Both the position numbers and the translations under genes were made by a program. 64,000 nucleotides of DNA, from assembly GCF_030646155.1 (NCBI RefSeq), contig NZ_JAUTDN010000004.1:124001-188000 (forward strand), written 5' to 3'. This DNA comes from Conexibacter sp. CPCC 205762 (lineage in GTDB: Bacteria; Actinomycetota; Thermoleophilia; Solirubrobacterales; Solirubrobacteraceae). Shown in pieces: positions 40,726 through 48,676 of the stretch. The notes under the pieces are model-generated. The model saw nothing but the letters and a program-made list of their open reading frames with translations. It had not been told where the DNA came from and searched no databases. Each line of letters begins with the position of its first letter. The stretch's first letter is position 1.

Positions 40726-42102
40726 ATGCGCTCGCTGCGCAACCGCCTCGCCTTCCTCTTCTTCGCGATCACGCTCGCCGCGATCGCCGCGCTCTACCTC
40801 TACATCGCGCCGCAGCTGGAGACGCGCCTGCGCGACGAGAAGGTGACGCAGCTGCGCGAGGCGGCGCAGGGGACGATCGGCGACGTCAGAAGAGCCGCCG
40901 GCACCGACGTCCCCACCGAGGGCCTCGACGAGGCCGTCAGCCAGGCGGGCGATCGCGCCAACGCGCGGCTGACGCTGCTGCGCGTCAACAGCGTCGACGG
41001 CGCGCCCCAGCTGGAGCGCGTGAGCGACTCGGTCAGAGGCGGCGAGACGCTCGACCAGGGGATCGCCGAGGGCGTGCTGAGAGACGGCCGCACCGCCAGC
41101 GCGGTGACCAGATCGCTCGCGATCGTCGCCGTCCCGGTCGCCGACAGAGACGGCAGAATCAGCTTCGTCGCGCTCTACTCGACGCCGACCAGCGACGTCG
41201 AGGGCAACGTCGCGGTCGTGCGCCAGCAGATCCTGATCGCCGGCGCGATCGCGCTCGCGCTGGCGGTGCTCGCCGGCTGGCTCGTCGCACGCGCGCTCGC
41301 GCAGCGCGTCAAGCGGCTGGAGGAGGCGGCCGAGCAGGTCGCGGCCGGCGACTTCTCGCGCCCGATCCCGGTCGACTCCGACGACGAGCTGGGCCAGCTC
41401 GCGCGCGCCTTCAACGACATGCAGCGCCAGCTCGCGCAGCTCGACCGCGCCCGCAAGCAGTTCATCGCGACCGCCTCGCACGAGCTGCGCACGCCGCTCT
41501 TCTCGCTCGGCGGCTTCGTCGAGCTGCTGGAGGACGAGGAGCTGGACGAGGAGACGCGGCGGCGCTTCATCGGGCAGCTGCGGCTGCAGGTCGAGCGGCT
41601 GCGCAAGCTGACCGTCGACCTGCTCGACCTGTCGCGGCTGGAGGCCGGCTCGCTCGAGCTGCGGCCCGAGCCGGTCGACCTGTCGGAGCTGGCGAGCGCG
41701 GTCAGCTCCGAGTTCGAGCCCGTGCTCGCGCAGCGCGACGCGCATCTCGAGGTGCGGCTGACGGGCCGCGCGGTCGAGGCACTCTGCGATCCTGTCCGGG
41801 TCGCCCAGATCATGCGGATCCTCATCGACAACGCCCTCACCCATTCGCCGGCCGGGACCGACATCGTCGTCTCCGCGACACGCGACGACGGCTTCGCTCG
41901 GCTCGCCGTGCGCGATCACGGCAAGGGGATCGAGCGGCAGGCGCTGTCGCAGATCTTCGAACCCTTCTACACGACCGACGACGCCCAGGGCTCCGGCCTC
42001 GGGCTGGCGATCGCGAGCGAGCTGGCCGAGCGCATGCGCGGCCGCCTCGGCGTCGAGTCGCGCCCCGGTCGCACCGTCTTCACGCTGGAGCTGCCCGCAT
42101 GA
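40726..42102 (+). CDS. Sensor histidine kinase
   Basis: A 458-residue membrane kinase. Two membrane helices (about 8-28 and 168-190) enclose an extracytoplasmic sensor of about 135 residues; a HAMP segment follows (RVKRLEEAAEQVAAGDF), then the H box ASHELRTPL with His252, the N box IDNALTHSP, the G1 box VRDHGKGIE and the G2 box GSGLGLAIA. Partner of the response regulator just upstream. Its stop overlaps the ATG of the HtrA gene (ATGA). Confidence 0.95.
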   Translation: MRSLRNRLAFLFFAITLAAIAALYLYIAPQLETRLRDEKVTQLREAAQGTIGDVRRAAGTDVPTEGLDEAVSQAGDRANARLTLLRVNSVDGAPQLERVSDSVRGGETLDQGIAEGVLRDGRTASAVTRSLAIVAVPVADRDGRISFVALYSTPTSDVEGNVAVVRQQILIAGAIALALAVLAGWLVARALAQRVKRLEEAAEQVAAGDFSRPIPVDSDDELGQLARAFNDMQRQLAQLDRARKQFIATASHELRTPLFSLGGFVELLEDEELDEETRRRFIGQLRLQVERLRKLTVDLLDLSRLEAGSLELRPEPVDLSELASAVSSEFEPVLAQRDAHLEVRLTGRAVEALCDPVRVAQIMRILIDNALTHSPAGTDIVVSATRDDGFARLAVRDHGKGIERQALSQIFEPFYTTDDAQGSGLGLAIASELAERMRGRLGVESRPGRTVFTLELPA

Positions 42103-43301
42103 CGCATCGCATCCGGATCCTCGCGCCGACGGCTCTGACAGCCGTCGCGCTCGCCGTCGCCGGCTGCGGCGGCGGCGACGAGGGGCCCGACGGCCTCTCC
42201 AGCGACCACGGTCCCGTCCGCACCGCGACGACCCGCGTCGAGGTGATCCGGCAGGCGTCCGACGGCCGCTTCGACCCGAGCGCGATCTACGCCCGCGAGG
42301 CGCCCGGGGTCGTCACCGTCATCAGCCTCTTCGAGGGCGACAGAGACGCCAGAGCCCCGACCGGCGGCGAGGGGCTCGGCTCCGGCTTCGTGATAGACGG
42401 CGACGGCCGCATCGCGACCAACGCCCACGTCGTCACCAACGGCGAGGGCAACGCGGTCAGACGCGCCGAGACGATCTACGTGCAGTTCTCCGACGGCAAC
42501 CAGGTGCCGGCCAGAATCGTCGGCACCGACCTCAACTCCGACGTCGCGCTGATCGAGGTCGACCCGGCCGACCTGACGCTGCGCCCGCTGCCGCTCGGCA
42601 GCAGCAGAGGGCTGACGGTCGGCGTGCCGGTCGCCGCGATCGGCAGCCCCTTCGGCGAGCCGCAGTCGCTCTCGGTCGGCGTCATCTCCGGCGTCAACCG
42701 CACGATCGACTCGCTCAACTCGGGCGGCCCCGCCAACGACGGCCGCTTCGCGATCGGCGGCGCGATCCAGACCGACGCCGCGATCAACCACGGCAACTCG
42801 GGCGGCCCGCTGGTCGACGCCGCCGGCCGCGTGATCGGCATCAACGCCCAGATCCAGTCGACCGGCGGCGGCGGCGAGGGCGTCGGCTTCGCGATCCCGG
42901 TCGACACCGTCAGACGCTCGCTCGACCAGCTCGCCGCGAGCGGCAGAGTCGACTACGCCTGGATCGGCGTCTCGACGGTGCCGGTCTTCCCGCAGCTGGC
43001 GAGACGGCTCGGCCTGCCGAGCACGACCGGGGCGCTCGTGCAGGCGGTGACCGCCGACGGACCGGCCGCGGTCGCCGGCCTCGACGCCGGCAGCGCTGAC
43101 GACGAGGTCGAGTTCATGGCGCAGAGATACGCGACCGGCGGCGATCTGATCACCGCGCTCGACGGCGAGCCGATCACGCGCGACCGCGATCTCGCGGCCG
43201 CGATCGCCGACGACAGACCGGGCGACGTCGTCACGCTGGAGGTTTGGCGCGGCGGCGAACAGCGCACGGTGCAGGTGACGCTCGGCACGCGGCCGGGCTG
43301 A
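42099..43301 (+). CDS. HtrA/DegP-like serine protease (S1C) with PDZ domain, lipoprotein
   Basis: A 400-residue exported quality-control protease. The lipobox VAGC places the lipid on Cys23. Catalytic triad: His in IATNAHVV, Asp in NSDVALIEVD, Ser in NHGNSGGPLVD. A single PDZ domain occupies about 290-395 (GVSTVPVF, ALDGEPITRDRDLAAAI). Translational overlap with the histidine kinase gene makes it a likely effector of that two-component system. AGA arginines are common here. Confidence 0.93.
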   Translation: MTHRIRILAPTALTAVALAVAGCGGGDEGPDGLSSDHGPVRTATTRVEVIRQASDGRFDPSAIYAREAPGVVTVISLFEGDRDARAPTGGEGLGSGFVIDGDGRIATNAHVVTNGEGNAVRRAETIYVQFSDGNQVPARIVGTDLNSDVALIEVDPADLTLRPLPLGSSRGLTVGVPVAAIGSPFGEPQSLSVGVISGVNRTIDSLNSGGPANDGRFAIGGAIQTDAAINHGNSGGPLVDAAGRVIGINAQIQSTGGGGEGVGFAIPVDTVRRSLDQLAASGRVDYAWIGVSTVPVFPQLARRLGLPSTTGALVQAVTADGPAAVAGLDAGSADDEVEFMAQRYATGGDLITALDGEPITRDRDLAAAIADDRPGDVVTLEVWRGGEQRTVQVTLGTRPG

Positions 43302-43379
43302 GCCCTTTCGGCAGGGGCCGGCCATTCGGTACGCTGCGCGCGCCGCTCCCGATCCCCGAGCCAAGAGCCCACCGCAGCC

Positions 43380-44612
43380 ATGCTCCAACCCGTCGCAGTC
43401 GGTCACAAGACGCTCGCTGACTACGCCAGCATCGTCGGTCGCTCGCTCGTCGAGGAGATCCGCGAGCTGGCCGAGCCGCTGCGTGGCAAGCGCGTCCTGC
43501 ACCTGTCGGCGACCGCCTTCGGCGGCGGCGTCTCGGAGATCCTCTACACGATGGTCCCGCTGATGAAGGACGTCGGCCTCGACGTCGAGTGGCACGTCAT
43601 CTACGGGCGCGAGGAGTTCTTCAACGCGACGAAGGTGATGCACAACGCGCTGCAGGGCAACCCGCAGGACCTGACCGAGGAGCAGTGGTCCTCGTGGCGG
43701 CGCTACAACGAGATGAACGCGCGCGAGCTGTCCCGCGGCTGGGACGTCGTCGTCGCGCACGACCCGCAGCCGGCGGCGATGCACACGCTCGCGCCGGAGA
43801 AGTCGCGGCACTGGATCTGGCGCTGCCACATCGACCTCTCGACGCCGAACCCGGCGACGATCGAGCGGCTGCTGCCCTACATCCGCACGTACGCCGACTC
43901 GGTCTTCCACATGCAGCAGTACGTCCCGCCCGGGATGGACGGCCGGATCCACATCGTGCCGCCGGCGATCGACCCGCTGGCGCCGAAGAACATGGCCTTC
44001 TCGCCGGAGGACTCGACCTACATCTGCGAGCAGTTCGGGATCGACGTCGACCGGCCGCTGATGTGCCAGGTGTCGCGCTTCGACCCGTGGAAGGACCCGC
44101 TCGGCGTGATCGACGCCTACCGGATCGTCAAGCAGGCGGTGCCGGAGGTGCAGCTGGCGCTGGTCGGCTCGATGGCGACCGACGACCCCGAGGGCTGGGA
44201 CTTCTTCAACGCGACCGTCGCGCACGCCGACGGCGATCCCGACATCCACATCCTCAACAACTTCAACAACGTCGGCGCGATCGAGGTCAACGCCTTCCAG
44301 TCGCACGCCGACGTGCTGATCCAGAAGTCGACGCGCGAGGGTTTCGGCCTGACCGTCTCGGAGGCGATCTGGAAGGCGCGGCCGTTCATCGGCGGCAACG
44401 TCGGCGGGATCCCGCTGCAGGTCGAGGACGGCGTCACCGGCTATCTCGTCGAGAGCGTCGAGCAGTGCGCCGACCGCGCAACGCAGATCCTCCAGGACCC
44501 CGGCCTCGGGCGCAGACTCGGGCTCGCCGGCAAGGAGCACATCCGCAGGCACTTCCTGATGCCGCGGCTGCTGCGCGACTGGCTGAAGATCTTCACCGAC
44601 CTGGAGGGATAG
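43380..44612 (+). CDS. Trehalose synthase TreT-like GT4 glycosyltransferase
   Basis: A 410-residue GT-B enzyme of family GT4. Segments HLSATAFGGGVSEILYTMVPLMKDVGLDVEW (in parts), VVVAHDPQPAAM, WRCHIDLSTPNP, CQVSRFDPWKDPLGVIDAY and KSTREGFGLTVSEAIWKARPFIGGNVGGIPLQ match TreT, which makes trehalose from NDP-glucose and glucose. Length fits. The gene ends inside a GGAGG sequence used by otsA. ATG 43380 lies 78 bases after the HtrA gene. Confidence 0.88.
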   Translation: MLQPVAVGHKTLADYASIVGRSLVEEIRELAEPLRGKRVLHLSATAFGGGVSEILYTMVPLMKDVGLDVEWHVIYGREEFFNATKVMHNALQGNPQDLTEEQWSSWRRYNEMNARELSRGWDVVVAHDPQPAAMHTLAPEKSRHWIWRCHIDLSTPNPATIERLLPYIRTYADSVFHMQQYVPPGMDGRIHIVPPAIDPLAPKNMAFSPEDSTYICEQFGIDVDRPLMCQVSRFDPWKDPLGVIDAYRIVKQAVPEVQLALVGSMATDDPEGWDFFNATVAHADGDPDIHILNNFNNVGAIEVNAFQSHADVLIQKSTREGFGLTVSEAIWKARPFIGGNVGGIPLQVEDGVTGYLVESVEQCADRATQILQDPGLGRRLGLAGKEHIRRHFLMPRLLRDWLKIFTDLEG

Positions 44613-44619
44613 TCCGCTG
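44603..44619 (+). promoter_or_regulatory. Ribosome-binding site for otsA with apparent CTG start
   Basis: GGAGGGA at 44603-44609 lies in the last codons of treT; the CTG at 44617 follows 7 bases after it, in frame with the conserved otsA start. No ATG, GTG or TTG occurs in that frame between the upstream in-frame stop (44584) and the GTG at 44689, which would cut off the conserved LVSNRGP element. Confidence 0.6.
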
Positions 44620-46080
44620 TCCGCTGATGCTGCACCGCTGGTCCTGGTCTCCAACCGCGGCCCTGTCACGTTCCTCGACGACGGGGAGGTGAAGCGCGGC
44701 GGCGGCGGGCTCGTCACCGCCCTCACCGGACTCGCCTCCCACCGCGACGCGATCTGGATCGCGTCGGCGATGACCGAGCAGGACATCGCCGTGACCGAGC
44801 AGCACGGCGGCAGACCGTTCACCGCCGAGCTGCCCGACGGCGGCAGCTACAGAGTCCGCCTGGTCGCGTCGGACCCGGACGCCTTCGACCGCTTCTACAA
44901 CGTCTTCGCGAACCCGATGCTGTGGTTCATCCAGCACTACCTGTGGGATCTCTCGAACGCGCCGGACATCCGCCGCGAGGAGGTCGAGGCGTTCGAGTTC
45001 GGCTACAACGTCGTCAACGAGGACCTCGCGAGGGCCGTGCTGGAGGAGATCGAGGGCCAGCAGGAGCCGGTCGTGATGGTCCACGACTACCACCTCTACA
45101 CGCTGCCGGGCCTGATCCGGCGCGAGCGGCCCGACGTCTTCCTGCACCACTTCGTTCACATCCCGTGGACGCAGCCGGACGCCTGGCGCGTGCTGCCGAC
45201 GAAGATCCGCACGGAGATCTACGAGGGCCTGCTGGCGAACGACATCGTCGGCTTCCACACGCGCTCCTACCGGCGCAACTTCCTCTACTGCTGCCGCGAC
45301 CTGATGGACCTCGAGGTCGACTTCGAGAAGGGGATCGTCCACTGCCCGGACGGTCACGAGGTGTGGGTCCGCGCCTATCCGCTGCCGATCGACGCCGAGC
45401 AGACGCGCGCCGTCGCCAAGCGTCCGCGCACGGCCGAGTTCGAGGGCGAGCTGCTGCGCCGCCGCCGCGAGCACCTGATCCTGCGCGTCGACCGCGCCGA
45501 CCTGTCGAAGAACGTGCTGCGCGGCTTCACCGCCTTCGACGTCTTCCTCGAGCAGCATCCCGAGTTCCGCGAGCGCGTGACGTTCGTCGCGCAGCTGATG
45601 CCGTCGCGAACCGACGTGCCGGAGTACGCCGAGTACCTGGAGCGGATCGAGGCCGTCGTCGCGGTCGTCAACCACCGTCACGGCACGCCCGACTGGATGC
45701 CGATCCACCTGAAGCTGCGCGACGACCTCGAGGAGGCGGTCGCGGCCTACAAGAACTACGACCTGCTGCTCGTCAACGCGATGTTCGACGGCATGAACCT
45801 GGTCGCGAAGGAGGGCCCGCTCGTGAACGAGCGCGCCGGCGTCTCGATCCTGTCGGAGAACACCGGCGCGCACGAGGAGCTGGGCGAGTTCGCGCTGTCG
45901 GTCAACCCGTTCGACATCCAGGAGCTGGCCGACTCGATCCACGCCGCGCTGACGATGTCGCGCGAGGAGCGCGAGCGCCGCGTCGAGGGCCTCAAGCGGA
46001 TCGTCACCCAGCGCAACCCCGGCGACTGGATCGACGACCAGCTCGCCGACATCAAGAAGAAGGCGGCCGACGCGCACTGA
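44617..46080 (+). CDS. otsA: Trehalose-6-phosphate synthase (GT20)
   Basis: A 487-residue GT20 enzyme joining UDP- or ADP-glucose to glucose-6-phosphate. The N-terminal LVLVSNRGPVTF and the glycine element KRGGGGLVTAL are the sugar-phosphate loop; VHDYHLYTLPGLIR, HIPWTQPDAWRVLP, GFHTRSYRRNFL, LRVDRADLSKNVLRG and NAMFDGMNLVAKEGPLVN follow in family order. To keep the conserved N terminus the start must be the CTG at 44617 (good SD at 44603). A GTG at 44689 would remove 24 residues. No OtsB phosphatase domain or gene is next to it. A related role such as glucosylglycerol-phosphate synthesis is possible. Confidence 0.9.
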   Translation: MSADAAPLVLVSNRGPVTFLDDGEVKRGGGGLVTALTGLASHRDAIWIASAMTEQDIAVTEQHGGRPFTAELPDGGSYRVRLVASDPDAFDRFYNVFANPMLWFIQHYLWDLSNAPDIRREEVEAFEFGYNVVNEDLARAVLEEIEGQQEPVVMVHDYHLYTLPGLIRRERPDVFLHHFVHIPWTQPDAWRVLPTKIRTEIYEGLLANDIVGFHTRSYRRNFLYCCRDLMDLEVDFEKGIVHCPDGHEVWVRAYPLPIDAEQTRAVAKRPRTAEFEGELLRRRREHLILRVDRADLSKNVLRGFTAFDVFLEQHPEFRERVTFVAQLMPSRTDVPEYAEYLERIEAVVAVVNHRHGTPDWMPIHLKLRDDLEEAVAAYKNYDLLLVNAMFDGMNLVAKEGPLVNERAGVSILSENTGAHEELGEFALSVNPFDIQELADSIHAALTMSREERERRVEGLKRIVTQRNPGDWIDDQLADIKKKAADAH

Positions 46081-46090
46081 GCGCGGCGGC

Positions 46091-46156
46091 CTCACTCCAG
46101 CGCGAACTCCCCCTCACGCCAGCCCGAACTCCCCGTCACTCCAGCCCGAACTCCCC
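46091..46156. repeat. Three tandem 22-bp repeats
   Basis: Three direct, contiguous copies of a 22-base unit (plus-strand theme CTCACTCCAGCCCGAACTCC plus CC) at 46091-46112, 46113-46134 and 46135-46156, differing at 1-3 positions. The third copy encodes the last residues (GEFGLE and stop) of the minus-strand proline-rich gene; because 22 is not a multiple of 3, the other copies lie beyond the stop in other frames. Confidence 0.85.
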
Positions 46157-46627
46157 GCGCGGGGGCTGCGCGGCCGGGAACGGCGGCGGAGCCGCAGGCG
46201 CGCCCGCAGCCCGCGGCGCGGCGGGTGGCGAAGCCGCTGTCGCGCCCGCATCCGGCGGCGCGGGCGACGCACGCGGCATCCGTCGCGCCGCTCGCGGTGG
46301 TCGCGCCGCTCGCGGAGGCGCGCGCTCGGCGACGTGGGGCGCGCTCCGCGCCCGCGGTCGATGCCGGCGCGCTGGCGCGGGTCTTCGTCTCACCGGTCTC
46401 GCCCGCTGCGGCCGTCTGCGCGCGGACCTTGCGGGCGGGCGCAGCGGCGGCGCGGGCGGCGGAGCCGTCGCGGCCGGCACGACCGCGAGCGGGGTGGGCG
46501 ACGGGTCGGCAGGCGGCAGCGGCGGCGCCGGATCGCCGCGGCTCCAGGCGATCAGCAGCGCGAGCACAAGCAGCGCGGCGACGGCACGGGCACGGACGGG
46601 AAGCAGCAGGCGGCGAGCGGAGCGCAT
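46136..46627 (-). CDS. Hypothetical membrane-anchored Pro/Ala/Arg-rich protein
   Basis: A 163-residue frame with a basic start (MRSARRLLLPVRARA), one membrane helix (VAALLVLALLIAW) and an extended Pro/Ala/Arg-rich tail. Such proteins are real in actinobacteria but the low complexity makes coding status uncertain. It would be divergent from rpsF and convergent with otsA. If it is not a gene, then 46081-46706 holds only the 22-bp repeats and the rpsF promoter region. Confidence 0.5.
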   Translation of the reverse strand: MRSARRLLLPVRARAVAALLVLALLIAWSRGDPAPPLPPADPSPTPLAVVPAATAPPPAPPLRPPARSARRRPQRARPVRRRPAPARRHRPRARSAPHVAERAPPRAARPPRAARRMPRASPAPPDAGATAASPPAAPRAAGAPAAPPPFPAAQPPRGEFGLE

Positions 46628-46638
46628 TTCTATACAGA

Positions 46639-46664
46639 GGGGTCCGAACGCCAAAGTTCGCCCC
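46639..46664 (+). other. Stem-loop in the rpsF upstream region
   Basis: GGGG-TC-CGAAC, loop GCCAAA, GTTCG-CCCC forms a bulged hairpin. A TATAGT hexamer, a candidate -10 element of the ribosomal operon, follows at 46670-46675; no good -35 is seen. The hairpin would lie upstream of the transcript start, so it may be an operator or the end of a read-through transcript rather than a leader. Confidence 0.35.
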
Positions 46665-46706
46665 CTTGGTATAGTGCTCCGCCGCTGTCAAGCCGACGAA
46701 AGCACC

Positions 46707-47084
46707 ATGGCCGAAACCACTGTCATCTACGACCTGATGCTCCTCCTCCGCACGTCGGTCGACGACGAGCGCCGCGCGCAGATCCGCGCCGAGGTCGAGC
46801 AGACCATCGCCGAGCACGGCGGGACGATCGAGCTTGCGCAGGAGTGGGGTGTCCGTCATCTCACCTACGAGATCGACCACACGAGAGACGCCGAGTACCA
46901 CCTGCTGCAGTTCTCGGGCCCGGCCCCGCTCGTCGAGGCGCTCTCCTACAACCTGAAGATCGCGGACGGCGTCCTGCGCCACCGCATCATCAAGGCCGTC
47001 GCGAGCCAGGCGCCCGAGCCGCCGGCCGGTGCCGTCGGCGCGCTGCCGGCCGAGCCGGCGCCCGCTGCCGAGCCCGTCGCCTAG
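46707..47084 (+). CDS. rpsF: 30S ribosomal protein S6
   Basis: A 125-residue S6: VIYDLMLLLRTSVDDERRA, HLTYEIDHTRDAEYHLLQF and a Pro/Ala-rich C-terminal tail. It binds S18 in the 30S platform. The order rpsF-ssb-rpsR-rplI is the standard bacterial operon. ATG 46707. A hairpin lies between it and ssb. Confidence 0.95.
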   Translation: MAETTVIYDLMLLLRTSVDDERRAQIRAEVEQTIAEHGGTIELAQEWGVRHLTYEIDHTRDAEYHLLQFSGPAPLVEALSYNLKIADGVLRHRIIKAVASQAPEPPAGAVGALPAEPAPAAEPVA

Positions 47085-47144
47085 TCGCGACGGACGCACG
47101 CTCTGCAACAGGACTCACCCACGGCTGTGAACTTTCGGCGCAGT

Positions 47145-47173
47145 TTCCGGGGTCAGGGCTTCCGGCCCCGGAA
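47145..47173 (+). terminator. Intra-operon hairpin between rpsF and ssb
   Basis: TTCCGGGG (47145-47152) and CCCCGGAA (47166-47173) form a perfect 8-bp stem with a 13-base loop. No T-run follows. It could be a partial terminator/attenuator that sets S6 above Ssb output, or an mRNA-stability element. Confidence 0.4.
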
Positions 47174-47225
47174 CGCGGTCTAGACTCGAACGCCGCTGGT
47201 ATCTGCCGCCGAAAGGAGCCTCTTC

Positions 47226-47708
47226 ATGGCCGCCACGAACATCAACCGCGTCGTCATGACCGGGAACCTCACGCGCGACCCCGAGCTGCGCTCGACGGGC
47301 AGCGGTCTCGCTGTCTGCAGCCTCCGCCTCGCCGTCAACACGCGCCGCCGCGGTCAGTCGGGTGAGTGGGAGGACAAGCCCAACTACTTCGACGTCACCG
47401 TCTGGGGCGCGCAGGGCGAGAACTGCGCCCGCTTTCTGTCGAAGGGCCGTCCCGTCGCGATCGACGGCCGGCTCGAGTGGCGCGAGTGGACCGAGAGAGA
47501 TTCCGGGCAGAGACGTCAGGCGATCGATATCATCGCCGATTCCGTGCAGTTCCTCGGCGGCCGCGACGATGCCGGCCCCGGCGCTGGCAACGGGTTCTCC
47601 GGCCCTCGCGATGTGGCCGGTGGGAGCGACGTTCCGGTCAACTCCCAGGACTTCAACCGTCCCGCACCCGCGCCGGCCGCTCCCGCCGACGACGACATTC
47701 CGTTCTGA
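47226..47708 (+). CDS. ssb: Single-stranded DNA-binding protein
   Basis: A 160-residue SSB with the OB fold (NRVVMTGNLTRDPELRSTGSG in part, WEDKPNYFDVTVWGAQGENCARFL, GRLEWREW) and a disordered Gly/Pro-rich linker ending in the acidic tip DDDIPF, the protein-interaction tail that recruits replication and repair partners. A clear AAAGGAG precedes the ATG. Overlaps nothing; rpsR follows 22 bases later. Confidence 0.96.
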   Translation: MAATNINRVVMTGNLTRDPELRSTGSGLAVCSLRLAVNTRRRGQSGEWEDKPNYFDVTVWGAQGENCARFLSKGRPVAIDGRLEWREWTERDSGQRRQAIDIIADSVQFLGGRDDAGPGAGNGFSGPRDVAGGSDVPVNSQDFNRPAPAPAAPADDDIPF

Positions 47709-47730
47709 TCAAACCGAGGTAAGGCCAAGA

Positions 47731-48054
47731 GTGGCGAAGCAACGCAGACGCCCGTCGACGAGACGGCGCGACAAGAAGGGTGGATTCGGGTCCAACCGGC
47801 GCAAGCCGTGCCCGTACTGCAAGGAGAAGATCGAGCAGGTCGACTGGAAGGACGTCGACGGGCTCAAGAAGATGGTCTCCGAGCGTGGCAAGATCCGCTC
47901 CCGTCGTATCGCCGGCACCTGCCGCCGCCACCAGAACCAGGTCGCGACCGCCGTCAAGCGCGCGCGTGAGATGGCCCTGCTGCCGTATGTCGCAGAGGGC
48001 GCTCCCGAGCGTGCCGGCGGCCGCCGTGACCGCAGCGACCGCGAGGAGCGTTGA
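47731..48054 (+). CDS. rpsR: 30S ribosomal protein S18 (Cys-containing form)
   Basis: A 107-residue S18. The core has FGSNRRKPCPYCKEKIEQVDWKD and later IAGTCRRHQNQVATAVKRAREMALLPY (in parts). CPYC plus the downstream Cys and His form a zinc-ribbon-like (C+) site, contrasting with zinc-free S18 copies; actinobacteria often carry both. It has a C-terminal Arg/Glu-rich extension. Start is GTG 47731; rplI begins 2 bases after the stop. Confidence 0.94.
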   Translation: MAKQRRRPSTRRRDKKGGFGSNRRKPCPYCKEKIEQVDWKDVDGLKKMVSERGKIRSRRIAGTCRRHQNQVATAVKRAREMALLPYVAEGAPERAGGRRDRSDREER

Positions 48055-48056
48055 CG

Positions 48057-48509
48057 ATGCCCCAGGCGATTCTGCTTCAGGACGTCGAGCAGCTCGGTGA
48101 GAGAGGCTCGGTCGTCGACGTCTCCCCCGGCTACCTGCGTAACTTCCTGATCCCGCGCAAGCTCGCGCAGCCGGCCACCAAGGGCGCCCTCGAGGCCGCC
48201 CAGGCGCGCCAGGTCGCTGCCGACAAGGCCGCCAGAGACGCGAAGGACCGCGCGCAGGAGAACGCGGCGCTGCTCGGCCGCACCGTGCTGACGATCGAGC
48301 AGCAGGCGGGCGAGGACGGCCGTCTCTTCGGCTCCGTCACCGCACAGGACATCGCGGACGCGATCCGCGAGGCGCGCGGCATCAGAGTCGACCGCCGCAA
48401 GATCCAGCTCGAGGAGCCGATCCGCAACATCGGCACGCACATGGTCGTCGTCGAGGTCGACGAGGGCGTGCACGCGACCGTCAAGACGATGGTCGTCGAG
48501 CAGAAGTAA
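48057..48509 (+). CDS. rplI: 50S ribosomal protein L9
   Basis: A 150-residue L9 with both domains: N-terminal AILLQDVEQLGERGSVVDVS and PGYLRNFLIPRKLA, a long connecting helix rich in Ala/Lys/Arg, and the C-terminal domain with LFGSVTAQDIADAI. ATG 48057 is favoured over the TTG two codons earlier. A terminator hairpin follows 40 bases after the stop. Confidence 0.96.
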   Translation: MPQAILLQDVEQLGERGSVVDVSPGYLRNFLIPRKLAQPATKGALEAAQARQVAADKAARDAKDRAQENAALLGRTVLTIEQQAGEDGRLFGSVTAQDIADAIREARGIRVDRRKIQLEEPIRNIGTHMVVVEVDEGVHATVKTMVVEQK

Positions 48510-48548
48510 CGCAGCACCCCTGCACGGAGCCTCACCTCGCAGCATCGG

Positions 48549-48572
48549 AAGCGCCGCCGTCGTGCGGCGCTT
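48549..48572 (+). terminator. Terminator after rplI
   Basis: A perfect 9-bp stem AAGCGCCGC/GCGGCGCTT with a 6-base loop, followed by CGTCGTTAA. It is the best intrinsic-terminator-like hairpin in the window and ends the rpsF-ssb-rpsR-rplI unit before dnaB. Confidence 0.65.
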
Positions 48573-48676
48573 CGTCGTTAAAGCCGCACGTTGCGGGCGA
48601 ATGCGACGCCGCCGCGCCGGTGCCATCCGACGAGCACGCTACTGATGGTTGTTTCGACCTAAGCTGCTGCGTTCGC

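Noticed and set aside
41967..44822. 951-codon minus-strand open frame opposite histidine kinase, htrA and treT
   Set aside because: Shadow frame of conserved genes; no family motifs.
44689..46080. GTG 44689 as the start of otsA
   Set aside because: It would remove the conserved VSNRGP element and has a worse ribosome-binding context than CTG 44617.
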